Shown: in pieces, positions 10,866 to 19,710 of the stretch
How positions within the stretch are numbered: the stretch's first letter is position 1
How the letters are laid out: every line of letters starts with the position of its first letter
The notes under the pieces: generated by a model
The model's database searches: none
Told to the model about the DNA's origin: nothing
Seen by the model: the letters and a program-made list of their open reading frames with translations, nothing else
Source: Thiocystis violascens
GTDB taxonomy: Bacteria; Pseudomonadota; Gammaproteobacteria; Chromatiales; Chromatiaceae
DNA length: 64,000 nucleotides
Assembly (NCBI GenBank): GCA_020721065.1
Contig: DYNM01000001.1
Coordinates: forward strand, 62,001-126,000
Reading direction: 5' to 3'
Program-made: the position numbers and the translations under genes

Positions 10866-12104
10866 ATGACGACATCGAACGCACCACGCCGCCAGATTTT
10901 GAGTAAACAGGAAGCGGTGGATTTTGTGCTGGCGCAGGTCGCGCCGCTGACTGAAATGGACACGATTCCGCTGGATGCCGCGCTGGGGCGGGTGCTGGCG
11001 CAGCCGCTGGTGAGCGCCATTAACGTGCCGAGTTGGGATAACAGCGCGATGGACGGTTACGCCATTCGTCACGCCGATCTTGCCGCGCACAATGGGCAAT
11101 TGCCCGTCGCGCAGCGCATTCCCGCTGGCAGCACTGGCGTGGCGTTGGAGCCGGGGACGGCAGCGCGGATTTTCACCGGCGCACCGATTCCCGCTGGCGC
11201 AGATACGGTCGTGGTGCAGGAAAATTGCGAGCGTGATGGCGAGTGGGTGCGCATTCCGCTGGACTGCAAAGCGGGCACCAATATCCGCTGCATCGGTGAA
11301 GATGTCCGTGCTGGCGCGGCAATCTGCGCTGCGGGAACGCGCCTTGCTCCGCAACATCTGGGTTTGGCAGCGACGATTGGCGCAGCACAGGTGACGGTGT
11401 ATCAGCGGCTGCGCGTGGCGGTGTTGACCACCGGCGATGAGTTGGCGCAGCCCGGTGAAGCGTTGCAGCCCGGGCAAATCTACAATTCCAATCAATTCAT
11501 GCTGCACGGAATGCTACGGGCGTGGGGCTGCGAAGTGGTGGAGATCGGCAGCGTCGCTGACAGCCGTGCGGCGACAGTGGCGGCGTTGCAACGTGGCGCT
11601 CAAACAGCGGATTTAATCATCGCCAGCGGCGGCGTCTCGGTCGGTGAAGAAGATCATTTAAAACCGGCGCTGGAGGAACTCGGCAGTTTGGCGCTGTGGA
11701 ATATCAACATCCGCCCCGGCAAGCCGGTTGCGTTCGGCACCATCGCTGGTACGCCAGTACTCGGAACGCCGGGCAATCCCGTGTCGCTGTTTGTGACTTG
11801 CTGTTTATTTGCGCGACCGCTGGTGTTACGGCGGCAAGGCATCAGCGGCGATCTCACGCCGCGAGTGTTGAAAATCCGCGCTGGCTTCAATTGGCCAAAA
11901 CCGGATAAACGCGCTGAATTTCATCGCGCTCGCCTCCAAGCTGGCGCTGATGGTGAGCTGGAAGTGGCGGTATTTCCCACCCGTTCCTCGGCGGTGGTGT
12001 CGTCGCTGACGTGGGCGGATGGGTTGATTGAACTTGCGCCGGGGCGGGTGATTGCGCCCGGCGAAGTGGTTGATTTTCTGCCGTTTGCTGATTTGTTGCA
12101 CTGA
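10866..12104 (+). CDS. moeA: Molybdopterin molybdenumtransferase
   Basis: MoeA inserts molybdate into adenylylated molybdopterin. Visible family marks include PSWDNSAMDGYAIRHAD (near residue 57), IFTGAPIPAGADTVVVQE, VLTTGDELAQPGEALQPGQI and SGGVSVGEEDHLK in the MPT-binding domain, then the C-terminal domain IV. The length of 412 residues is normal. It lies 3 bases after moaB and 9 bases before moaD, in the same orientation. Confidence 0.96.
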   Translation: MTTSNAPRRQILSKQEAVDFVLAQVAPLTEMDTIPLDAALGRVLAQPLVSAINVPSWDNSAMDGYAIRHADLAAHNGQLPVAQRIPAGSTGVALEPGTAARIFTGAPIPAGADTVVVQENCERDGEWVRIPLDCKAGTNIRCIGEDVRAGAAICAAGTRLAPQHLGLAATIGAAQVTVYQRLRVAVLTTGDELAQPGEALQPGQIYNSNQFMLHGMLRAWGCEVVEIGSVADSRAATVAALQRGAQTADLIIASGGVSVGEEDHLKPALEELGSLALWNINIRPGKPVAFGTIAGTPVLGTPGNPVSLFVTCCLFARPLVLRRQGISGDLTPRVLKIRAGFNWPKPDKRAEFHRARLQAGADGELEVAVFPTRSSAVVSSLTWADGLIELAPGRVIAPGEVVDFLPFADLLH

Positions 12105-12113
12105 GATAACCAC

Positions 12114-12368
12114 TTGATCCAACTGCTTTATTTTGCCCAATTGCGCGAGCAACTCGCCTGCGCCAGCGAGACATTACATCTGTCTCCTGAAATCAACACG
12201 GTGGCGGCGCTGCGCGAGCAGTTGCGCGAACGCGGCGGCGTGTGGGCGAGCGCATTTGCGCCGACTACGCTGGTATTAAGTGCGGTTAATCAAGAGCTTG
12301 CAGCAGCCGCTACGCCGATTTGTGACGGCGACGAAGTGGCATTTTTTCCGCCAGTGACGGGCGGCTAA
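12114..12368 (+). CDS. moaD: Molybdopterin synthase sulfur carrier subunit
   Basis: MoaD is a ubiquitin-fold sulfur carrier whose C-terminal Gly-Gly is thiocarboxylated before transfer to precursor Z. The protein is 84 residues and ends FFPPVTGG, the required tail. The N-terminal IQLLYFAQLREQL is typical. The only suitable start is TTG at 12114, with GAGAT upstream; no ATG precedes the conserved N-terminus. MoaE, its partner, is not adjacent. Confidence 0.92.
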   Translation: MIQLLYFAQLREQLACASETLHLSPEINTVAALREQLRERGGVWASAFAPTTLVLSAVNQELAAAATPICDGDEVAFFPPVTGG

Positions 12369-12392
12369 CTGTTTCACAGCTTGAATATCAAT

Positions 12393-12779
12393 ATGAATCA
12401 CTTAAAACCGCGTCCCGTCTTTTTAACGCTCTGGCAGATTCAACTGCCGCTGCCGGGTGTCGTCTCAATTCTGCACCGTCTCAGCGGAGTGGTGATGGTG
12501 CTGGCGCTGCCGGTCGTCGCAATTGTGGTTGAGCAGGTGCTGGCCTCGCCGGTCGGATTCGCAGCGACGGCGGCATTTCTGACCAGTTGGACGGGCAAGC
12601 TGGCGCTGCTGCTGATGCTGTGGAGCCTGAGCCATCATCTGTTCGCGGGGCTGCGTCATATTTTGCTGGATGTGGACATCGGGCTGGAGCGAGACCGCGC
12701 CCGTCGTAGCGCCCAAATCGTGCTCATCGCTGCGCCAATTCTCACCGTCGCGCTGGTCGCGGCTGGACTCAGCGCATGA
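12393..12779 (+). CDS. sdhC: Succinate dehydrogenase cytochrome b556 subunit
   Basis: SdhC is one of two membrane anchors of complex II that hold haem b and the quinone site. Family marks are VSILHRLSGV near residue 25 and SHHLFAGLRHILLD, which contains the haem-ligand histidine region. Three hydrophobic helices are seen. I use ATG at 12393; the TTG at 12381 in the ORF track adds four residues. Neither start has a strong ribosome binding site. The gene overlaps sdhD by four bases. Confidence 0.93.
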   Translation: MNHLKPRPVFLTLWQIQLPLPGVVSILHRLSGVVMVLALPVVAIVVEQVLASPVGFAATAAFLTSWTGKLALLLMLWSLSHHLFAGLRHILLDVDIGLERDRARRSAQIVLIAAPILTVALVAAGLSA

Positions 12780-13120
12780 GCCGCCACGCTTCCGGTCTCA
12801 TGGCGTGGCTGATCCAACGCGCCAGCGCCGTTTATCTCGCGCTGTTGATGACTTACTTGTTGATTTATTTCACTTTTTACGCGCCAGCCGATCACGCGGC
12901 GCTGGTGAGCTGGATCACACAACCGCTGGTCAACGGCGGATTGCTGCTGGGAATTCCACTGCTGTTGATTCACGCTTGGGTCGGCATCCGCGACGTGTTG
13001 ATTGACTATGTCCACCAGCTTGCGGCGCGTCTCAGCTTATTGATGTTATTCGCTTTTCTATTCATCGCTACCGGACTTTGGTTGTTCAAAGCGATCATCA
13101 CCGCCGGACTCCAGCCATGA
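12776..13120 (+). CDS. sdhD: Succinate dehydrogenase hydrophobic membrane anchor subunit
   Basis: SdhD is the second membrane anchor of complex II. It has three hydrophobic segments in 114 residues and the signature [17 protein letters not shown], which provides the second haem and quinone environment. An N-terminal segment ([20 protein letters not shown]) corresponds to the usual RASAV motif of SdhD. It starts by a four-base ATGA overlap with sdhC and ends with the same kind of overlap into sdhA. Confidence 0.93.
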   Translation: MSRHASGLMAWLIQRASAVYLALLMTYLLIYFTFYAPADHAALVSWITQPLVNGGLLLGIPLLLIHAWVGIRDVLIDYVHQLAARLSLLMLFAFLFIATGLWLFKAIITAGLQP

Positions 13121-14877
13121 CTGTTCCTACTCGTCATTTTGATGCGCTCATCATCGGCGCAGGCGGCGCGGGGCTGAATGCTGCGCTGCAACTGGCCAGC
13201 GCCGAGCTGCGCGTTGCCGTTGTCTCCAAAGTGTTCCCGACGCGCTCGCACACCGTCGCCGCGCAGGGTGGCGTCAATGCGGCGCTCGCCAATGTGATGC
13301 CCGATTCGTGGCATTGGCACATGTTCGACACCGTGAAAGGTTCGGATTATCTCGGCGATCAGGACGCGATTGAGTTCATGTGCCGCGAGGCGATTCCGAC
13401 CGTGTACGAGTTGGAACATGCTGGAGTGCCGTTTTCGCGGCTGGCGGATGGCAAAATTTATCAACGTCCGTTTGGTGGGCAAAGTCAGCATTTTGGCGGT
13501 GAGCAGGCGGCGCGGACGTGCGCGGCAGCGGATCGCACGGGACACGCGATTTTGCACACGCTGTATCAGCAAAACATCCGCGCTCGCACCCATTTTTTTG
13601 ATGAGTTTTTCGCGCTCGATCTGGTGCGCGATGCTGACGATGTGATCTGCGGGGCGCTGGCGCTGGAAATTGAAAGCGGGCAGCCACTGTTGATTGAAGC
13701 CAAAGCGATTTTGCTGGCGACAGGCGGCTGGGGGCAGGTGTTCCGCACGACGTCAAATGCGCACATCAACACCGGCGACGGTGCGGCGATGGCGCTGCGA
13801 GCGGGCATTCCTTTGATGGATATGGAGTTTTTCCAATTTCATCCGACCGGAATTGCCGGTAAAGGGATGTTAATCAGCGAGGGCACACGCGGCGAGGGCG
13901 GCTATCTCATCAATAAAGACGGCGAGCGGTTTATGGAACGCTACGCGCCGCGAGCCAAGGATTTAGCCAGCCGCGACGTGGTGGCTCGCGCCATCATCAC
14001 CGAGGTCAAAGCGGGGCGCGGCTGCGGAGCGCATGGCGATCATGTGTTGCTCAAATTGGATCATTTGGACGAGGCGCTGATTGCCAAACGGCTGCCGGGG
14101 ATTCGGGAATCGAGCAAAATTTTCGCCGGTGTTGATCCGGCAGTTGCGCCGATTCCGGTATTTCCCACTGCGCATTACGCGATGGGCGGCATCCCGACGG
14201 ATCGTTTTGGGCGGGTGATTGTGCCTGCCGGACGCGGTGAGGAAGTGGTGACGGGGCTGTATGCGGCGGGTGAATGCGCTTGCGCTTCGGTACACGGCGC
14301 GAATCGGCTGGGCGGCAATTCGCTGCTCGACATTCTCGTGTTTGGGCGGCTGGCTGGGAAAGATATCATTGATTTTGTAAAAGAAAATCCATATCAGCGC
14401 CCGACTGCGGCAGCCAGTTTGGAAACGGCGCTGGCGCGATTGACACGTTGGGATCAGCGCGGCGCGGGAATTGCGGTGGCGACATTGCGAGCAGAATTCC
14501 GCAAATGTATGGAAGATCACGCGGGCGTATTTCGCACTGAAGATGTGATGACAGAAGGCTATAACAAGCTGTGTGCATTGCGCGAGCAATTAGCAAACGT
14601 GCGATTAAGCGACCATTCCAAAGTATTCAATACGGCGCGAATTGAAGCGTTGGAATTAGTGAACATGATAGATGTCGGAATGGCAATTGCGGTATCGGCA
14701 TTAAAACGTCGTGAAAGTCGCGGAGCGCATTCTCGTCCAGATTATCCAGAGCGCGATGATCAGAATTGGTTAAAGCACAGTTTATATTATCAAGATGGCG
14801 ACCGGATGGATTATAAACCCGTGCGCACCAAGCCATTAACTGTTGATTCTTTTCCGCCGCAAGCGCGGGTGTATTGA
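13117..14877 (+). CDS. sdhA: Succinate dehydrogenase flavoprotein subunit
   Basis: SdhA oxidises succinate to fumarate and carries covalent FAD. The flavinylation segment [14 protein letters not shown], the nucleotide-binding start [18 protein letters not shown] and [20 protein letters not shown] are all present. I use ATG at 13117 (ATGA overlap with sdhD), giving 586 residues, rather than the upstream 13078. A terminator follows directly, so sdhB is not in this transcript, unlike the common sdhCDAB order. GC content drops from about two-thirds to about one-half over roughly the last 400 bases. Confidence 0.96.
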   Translation: MTVPTRHFDALIIGAGGAGLNAALQLASAELRVAVVSKVFPTRSHTVAAQGGVNAALANVMPDSWHWHMFDTVKGSDYLGDQDAIEFMCREAIPTVYELEHAGVPFSRLADGKIYQRPFGGQSQHFGGEQAARTCAAADRTGHAILHTLYQQNIRARTHFFDEFFALDLVRDADDVICGALALEIESGQPLLIEAKAILLATGGWGQVFRTTSNAHINTGDGAAMALRAGIPLMDMEFFQFHPTGIAGKGMLISEGTRGEGGYLINKDGERFMERYAPRAKDLASRDVVARAIITEVKAGRGCGAHGDHVLLKLDHLDEALIAKRLPGIRESSKIFAGVDPAVAPIPVFPTAHYAMGGIPTDRFGRVIVPAGRGEEVVTGLYAAGECACASVHGANRLGGNSLLDILVFGRLAGKDIIDFVKENPYQRPTAAASLETALARLTRWDQRGAGIAVATLRAEFRKCMEDHAGVFRTEDVMTEGYNKLCALREQLANVRLSDHSKVFNTARIEALELVNMIDVGMAIAVSALKRRESRGAHSRPDYPERDDQNWLKHSLYYQDGDRMDYKPVRTKPLTVDSFPPQARVY

Positions 14878-14898
14878 GTAAAACTTCATTTAAATCTG

Positions 14899-14932
14899 CG
14901 CCCGCTGTGTGACATCAAGCGGGCGTTTTTTA
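14899..14932 (+). terminator. Rho-independent terminator after sdhA
   Basis: Perfect 8-base arms CGCCCGCT and AGCGGGCG, with an 11-base loop, are followed by a T-run. The element sits 22 bases after the sdhA stop and closes the moa/sdh transcript. The minus-strand gene mnhE ends at 14938. Confidence 0.9.
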
Positions 14933-14937
14933 TGTAT

Positions 14938-15417
14938 TTAAATCCGCATAATGCCGCGTTCCATCTCACCTTTAATGATTTCACCAGCTTGCTCAGGAGT
15001 GGCATCTTCAACTGCCAGCCAATGAATATAAACCGCTTCCGGTTCCATTTCTAAGGTAATGGTGCCGGGCGTTAAGGTGATGCTATTAGCCAGAATTAAC
15101 CGCTGATATGGCGTAGTTAATTGCGTGGGAACCCGCACGATACCGGGGTTAATTGGCAATTTAGGATTAAGAACCCGCATTGCCACATCAACGTTAGCCA
15201 GCACCAACGCTTTCAAAAAGATCGGAAAATACGCCAACAAACCCAATACACTCCATTGCCGCGTGGTGGTTTCTGCCGGAATGGTCAACCACATGATGAC
15301 GGCAGTGATAACGAGACCAGCGAGGATTTCTTGGTAGTGAAAAGAATTGGTTAATCCCAACCACACCACGAATAAAACCGCGCCCCACTGCATTTGATTA
15401 ACGCTAATACGCGGCAT
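14938..15417 (-). CDS. MnhE/MrpE-family Na+/H+ antiporter subunit E
   Basis: This is a small membrane protein of the MnhE family, normally one subunit of multi-subunit Mrp antiporters or of hydrogenase-like complexes. After two N-terminal hydrophobic segments comes the family core PGIVRVPTQLTTPYQRLILA, then NSITLTPGTITLEMEPEAV. The length is 159 residues from ATG at 15417, which has AAGGA upstream; the TTG at 15426 in the track would overlap the preceding gene. No other Mrp subunit gene is adjacent. It lies 2 bases after the ferredoxin gene and should be co-expressed with it. Confidence 0.88.
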   Translation of the reverse strand: MPRISVNQMQWGAVLFVVWLGLTNSFHYQEILAGLVITAVIMWLTIPAETTTRQWSVLGLLAYFPIFLKALVLANVDVAMRVLNPKLPINPGIVRVPTQLTTPYQRLILANSITLTPGTITLEMEPEAVYIHWLAVEDATPEQAGEIIKGEMERGIMRI

Positions 15418-15419
15418 AA

Positions 15420-15812
15420 TTAACAATCCTTGGGCATGTATAAAAAGCTATTAGCATCCGCACTGGCGTAGCTGTATTCACTGTCAAGCCGCAAAGAATC
15501 TGGACCGCAAACATCGGTACATAAACCACACCAACAGCAGCGCCCGTAATCAATACGAGGCACCAAACCGCTGGCGTTTTTAGGATTGATTTTACCTACA
15601 GCTTCGACCATATCAATGGCCTCATTCATACAAATATCTTGGCAATTGCCACATCCAACACACAGACTCAAACTATTCAAATGAAATCCGCGATAACCAA
15701 TAACATCTTGGCGTTTTTCTAATGGATAATTCAAAGTATGCGGTTGTTTTACCGTAAATTTAAGCGCACCAAAGGGCTGAATGAGCCCCTTAATATCAAG
15801 AGTCCAAGCCAT
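15420..15812 (-). CDS. NuoI/HyfH-like 4Fe-4S dicluster ferredoxin protein
   Basis: This is an electron-transfer protein with two [4Fe-4S] motifs, CVGCGNCQDIC and CCWCGLCTDVC (the second has an extra Cys next to the first ligand). The N-terminal half (KFTVKQPHTLNYPLEKRQDV) resembles complex I subunit NuoI or group 4 hydrogenase HyfH/HycF, but at 130 residues it is shorter. It is distinct from the nuoI gene of the nuo operon. ATG at 15812 has AAGGTGA upstream and fits better than GTG 15821. It is paired with an mnhE-like gene and lies 148 bases downstream of nuoN. Its partner complex is unknown. Confidence 0.85.
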   Translation of the reverse strand: MAWTLDIKGLIQPFGALKFTVKQPHTLNYPLEKRQDVIGYRGFHLNSLSLCVGCGNCQDICMNEAIDMVEAVGKINPKNASGLVPRIDYGRCCWCGLCTDVCGPDSLRLDSEYSYASADANSFLYMPKDC

Positions 15813-15919
15813 GAGAATCACCTTGCAATTGCGGTGGAGATCGGTTGCCTAGCAGCGCGTCAATTAGATTTTAGCGCTGCTTACTTCAGATTGGTTATTG
15901 AATGTAAATGCGGGGAGGT

Positions 15920-15948
15920 GGCGACTGATAGTTATGTGATCAGTCGCC
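15920..15948 (-). repeat. Perfect inverted repeat between nuoN and ferredoxin gene
   Basis: Ten-base arms GGCGACTGAT and ATCAGTCGCC pair perfectly around a 9-base loop. No T-run follows on either strand. It lies 12 bases beyond the nuoN stop and may act as a weak terminator, RNA-stabilising stem or protein site at the end of the nuo transcript. Confidence 0.6.
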
Positions 15949-15960
15949 GTTAATGGCAGC

Positions 15961-17400
15961 TTAAATAAAAGCGGATTGGCAGAGGGATAATAATGCGGTT
16001 GGAAATAGCCCCAGCATTAAAAGAATTAAACCGTTAAATGTCATTGCAACCCGCACACCACCAGTAGTAACAAGTGCTGGTGCATTCAACACGGCGCGAT
16101 CAAAGTAAATAAACTTAATCACGCGCAAATAATAAAATGCACCAATCACCGAGAAGAATACTGCCACTAATGCCAACCACAAAAGATCAATACGGATGAC
16201 AGCTTCTAAGACTAACAACTTCGCCATAAAACCAACGGTCGGCGGCACTCCAGCCATAGAAAACATAATGATCGTCATCATTGCCGCATACCAAGCATCA
16301 CGATCATTTAATCCTTTCAAATCTTCGAGCGTTTCAGCATCGAAACCTTTACGGCTTAAAATCAACAAAATACCAAAGGCACCAGCCGCCATGAGCGCAT
16401 AAACAATCGCGTAAAACATCGCCGACGCATATCCTTGCGTTGACCCAGCTAATAGACCTAGAAAAATAAAACCAACATGTGAAATTGTCGAATACGCCAA
16501 CATCCGTTTGATGTTCGATTGCGCAATTGCCACTAAATTGCCAAGTCCCATAGAGAGAACAGCTAAAATCAGCAGCATTCCTTGCCAATCCGCGTGTAAT
16601 TCCTGCAATCCATCAACCAGCATCCGCGTCGCTAAAGCAAAAGCCGCTATTTTTGGTGCGCTACCTAGAATTAAAACTGCCGGCGTTGGTGCGCCTTCAT
16701 AAATATCGGGTACCCACATGTGAAATGGCACAGCGCCAAACTTAAAGCCAATACCAATCACTAAAAAGACGATACCAAATACCAATACTTCGTTCGCCAT
16801 TCCTTCCTCAGATACTGCTTGGGCAACCGCACCAAACTCAACGCTGCCGGTAGCTCCATACAGCATAGAAATTCCATATAGCAACATGCCAGAACCTAGC
16901 GCACCTAATACAAAGTATTTCATTGCCGCTTCAGCGCCTTTCTTCGACTCACGATCAAAAGCAACTAACGCATACAAAGAAAGGGCTTGCAGTTCAAGAC
17001 CAAGATAAACCGTCAAGAAACTATTTGCCGATACCATAACCAACATGCCGAGAACTGCAAATAGTCCTAAAACGTAAAACTCACCCACCAACATATCCCT
17101 GTCTTTTAGCCAAGGACGGGCGTAAATAAACCCCAACACGCTAACAACGAGAATAGCGCCTTTTAATAAATCACTGATGCCGTCTTGAATGAGATTACCA
17201 TCAAAGAAAATTTGACGTTCACCACCACCAACAGCGCCAGTAAGCGCAATTGCGATGATGAGACCAACTAAAGTCAGCGTGTGATTGACATCTTTGTTTT
17301 TATCTTGCAAATAAAGATCAACCACAAGCACTAAACAAGCTGTGATTAAAACAGCGATCTCCGGCAAAATGGCGATCAGATTAGCGACATCAAATTGCAT
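15961..17400 (-). CDS. nuoN: NADH-quinone oxidoreductase subunit N
   Basis: NuoN is an antiporter-like membrane subunit of complex I that forms one proton channel. The conserved segment GFKFGAVPFHMWVPDIYEGA, with its channel lysine, and SNIKRMLAYSTISHVGFIFL are present among about fourteen hydrophobic helices. The length of 479 residues is normal. It is the last nuo gene and is separated from nuoM by an unusual lipoprotein gene. Confidence 0.96.
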   Translation of the reverse strand: MQFDVANLIAILPEIAVLITACLVLVVDLYLQDKNKDVNHTLTLVGLIIAIALTGAVGGGERQIFFDGNLIQDGISDLLKGAILVVSVLGFIYARPWLKDRDMLVGEFYVLGLFAVLGMLVMVSANSFLTVYLGLELQALSLYALVAFDRESKKGAEAAMKYFVLGALGSGMLLYGISMLYGATGSVEFGAVAQAVSEEGMANEVLVFGIVFLVIGIGFKFGAVPFHMWVPDIYEGAPTPAVLILGSAPKIAAFALATRMLVDGLQELHADWQGMLLILAVLSMGLGNLVAIAQSNIKRMLAYSTISHVGFIFLGLLAGSTQGYASAMFYAIVYALMAAGAFGILLILSRKGFDAETLEDLKGLNDRDAWYAAMMTIIMFSMAGVPPTVGFMAKLLVLEAVIRIDLLWLALVAVFFSVIGAFYYLRVIKFIYFDRAVLNAPALVTTGGVRVAMTFNGLILLMLGLFPTALLSLCQSAFI

Positions 17401-17462
17401 GTGGTTTATCCAAAGTTCTGAGACATCGGGCGATTCTGAGAAACCAACAACTGAACTTAATC

Positions 17463-18029
17463 TCAGTGATGCGGTGTGTATGGCAGTGAAGAGTGATGGA
17501 GGTTAATCAGTAATTTACCATTGCCATCTTTTACATAACCAAAAGTAAACTCAACTTTCGTTTCTTTACCAGTTTTAGCGTCGGTGAAATAATAATTTCC
17601 CATTGCCGTCGCTGAATGTGTGTTGACGTCGATTCCTGCATTTTCAAACCTTACCTTACTCCAAGGTTGAATTGCAAAACCGTGATCTTCATGTATGTTT
17701 CCGGTTACAAAATACGAAATAGCATCCGTTTTATTCAAGCGAAACTGCCGTTCAGCAGCTTTTGTAGGCTTAAATAAAACAGTGCCTTCATCGTAAGCGT
17801 AAAGGTTATCGACAACTTGTGCAGCCAACGCTTTATAATTTTTTCTTTTTGTATATGCGTTGCCAATTGCGACAATGGCTTCCGCCCACTCTTTTTGAGC
17901 ATGGACAACATCATCTTCAGAAATGCCGGTGACAATGCACTGCGCACTCTGATATGTTTTCAGTGTTGGTGCCGAGCAACCAAGTACTGCTGGAAACACC
18001 AACAATAAAAGAAGTAACTTCTTTGCCAT
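17463..18029 (-). CDS. NTF2-like (CaMKII association domain-like) lipoprotein inside the nuo operon
   Basis: The 188-residue protein starts MAKKLLLLLLVFPAVLGCSA, a lipoprotein signal with a lipobox ending in Cys18. The mature part has WAEAIVAIGNAY, a central GFAIQPWSKVRF and a C-terminal LLINLHHSSLPYTP. This pattern matches the SnoaL/CaMKII-association-domain branch of NTF2-like proteins, some of which are mislabelled phosphoribosyl-AMP cyclohydrolase. No catalytic function can be assigned. It lies between nuoM (84-base gap) and nuoN (62-base gap) in the same orientation, a place normally without a gene. A ribosome binding site GGAAG precedes the ATG. Confidence 0.8.
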   Translation of the reverse strand: MAKKLLLLLLVFPAVLGCSAPTLKTYQSAQCIVTGISEDDVVHAQKEWAEAIVAIGNAYTKRKNYKALAAQVVDNLYAYDEGTVLFKPTKAAERQFRLNKTDAISYFVTGNIHEDHGFAIQPWSKVRFENAGIDVNTHSATAMGNYYFTDAKTGKETKVEFTFGYVKDGNGKLLINLHHSSLPYTPHH

Positions 18030-18113
18030 TATATTACTTCCTTTGCAAAGATGGATTTAAACCAACCGTTATACGCAACTTCGGTCAATAACAAGCTAAA
18101 TGCAACTTAACGC

Positions 18114-19691
18114 TTAGTCATTTGGAATGGCTACGATTGGCTCAGAATGCGTCAACACACAATCGGAACGTTCAGAACTAGGCAACTTGCAAGTGGTGAC
18201 TTGCACTACTAGGTTCTCAACTGTCGTGTGCATCACGTTGACTAAAGGTGCTGGCCAAATACCAAGCGCGAGTACTGCAACTGCTAAAACCGCAAGATTA
18301 AACGTTTCGCGCTGGTCAATATCTTTTAATGCTGCAACCTTGTCATTCTTTACTTCACCAAAAATGACACGTTTAACCATCCATAAGGTGAACGCGGCTG
18401 CCAAAATTAACGTCATTGCTGCAAGCACTGCCCACCAAAAATCGGCGCGGAATGTTGCCAAGATAACCATGAATTCACCAACAAATCCTGATGTGCCCGG
18501 TAGTCCTGCATTCGCCATTGCAAAGAAAACTACAAAAGCGCCATACCAAGGCATGGTATTGATTACCCCGCCGTAATCTGCAATTTCCCGCGAATGGACT
18601 CGGTCGTAAAGCACACCAACACAAAGAAAGAGCGCTCCAGAAATAAAACCATGTGAAATCATCTGCACCATGCCGCCTTCAATGCCCATGATAGAACCAG
18701 AAGATAGTGCTGGATTTTGTGCAATGGTGAATACGATGAAAAAGCCGAGCGTTACAAATCCCATGTGCGCAATAGAAGAATAGGCAATCAGCTTTTTCAT
18801 ATCTTGCTGGACAAGTGCAACAAACCCGATGTAAAGAATAGCAATCAGTGATAACGCAACAATTAACCAAGTGAGTGAAGCACTCGCATCTGGTGTGATT
18901 GGCATGGAAAAGCGTAAAAATCCATAGCCACCAATTTTAAGCATGATCGCCGCTAAAATAACTGAACCACCGGTTGGCGCTTCCACATGCGCATCTGGCA
19001 ACCAAGTATGTACCGGAAACATCGGCACCTTTACTGCAAAAGCAAGCAAAAAAGCTAAAAAGATGAGTGTTTGAGCAGTGATACCTAACTGCATTTCTTG
19101 AAAATCTAAAATACTAAAACTGCCAGATTGGAAATACATATAAATCAAGGCGACCAGCATAAACACCGAGCCAAGAAAGGTGTACAGAAAAAACTTAATA
19201 GTCGCATAAACGCGATTGGGACCGCCCCAAACGCCGATGATGATAAACATCGGAATCAACATCGCTTCCCAAAATACATAAAACAAAATGCCATCCAAGG
19301 CTGAAAAGACACCAACCATGATGCCATTCATAATCAGGAACGCAGCCATGTATTGCGCAGGCTTATATGTAATGACTTCCCAACCAGCAACAATTACAAA
19401 AATTGTGATAAACGTTGTCAAAACAATCAGCGGCATTGAAATTCCGTCAACACCTAAATAATACTCAACGTTAAATGTTGGTATCCACGCAGATCGTTCA
19501 ACAAATTGCATCTGTGCCGTGTTGGAATCAAATCCAATCCACAAGCCAATACTTAATAAAAACGTGATCGCTGCAAAGAAGAGCGCAGTCCATTTAGAAA
19601 TGCTAGGAGACTTTTCGCCACTCGCCAAAACGACGATACCACCAACAATAGGCAGCCAAATAACTAACGTCAGCAAGGGAAATTCATTCAT
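18114..19691 (-). CDS. nuoM: NADH-quinone oxidoreductase subunit M
   Basis: NuoM is an antiporter-like proton-channel subunit of complex I. Visible marks are KVPMFPVHTWLPDAHVEAPT (channel lysine and loop), QQDMKKLIAYSSIAHMGFV, and the glutamate in FYVFWEAMLIPMFIIIG. The length of 525 residues is normal for gammaproteobacteria. It lies 19 bases after nuoL. The C-terminus carries a short cysteine-containing tail (TTCKLPSSERSDCVLTHSEP) that looks like a local extension. Confidence 0.96.
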   Translation of the reverse strand: MNEFPLLTLVIWLPIVGGIVVLASGEKSPSISKWTALFFAAITFLLSIGLWIGFDSNTAQMQFVERSAWIPTFNVEYYLGVDGISMPLIVLTTFITIFVIVAGWEVITYKPAQYMAAFLIMNGIMVGVFSALDGILFYVFWEAMLIPMFIIIGVWGGPNRVYATIKFFLYTFLGSVFMLVALIYMYFQSGSFSILDFQEMQLGITAQTLIFLAFLLAFAVKVPMFPVHTWLPDAHVEAPTGGSVILAAIMLKIGGYGFLRFSMPITPDASASLTWLIVALSLIAILYIGFVALVQQDMKKLIAYSSIAHMGFVTLGFFIVFTIAQNPALSSGSIMGIEGGMVQMISHGFISGALFLCVGVLYDRVHSREIADYGGVINTMPWYGAFVVFFAMANAGLPGTSGFVGEFMVILATFRADFWWAVLAAMTLILAAAFTLWMVKRVIFGEVKNDKVAALKDIDQRETFNLAVLAVAVLALGIWPAPLVNVMHTTVENLVVQVTTCKLPSSERSDCVLTHSEPIVAIPND

Positions 19692-19710
19692 TGCATGTGG
19701 TCTCAGCGCG

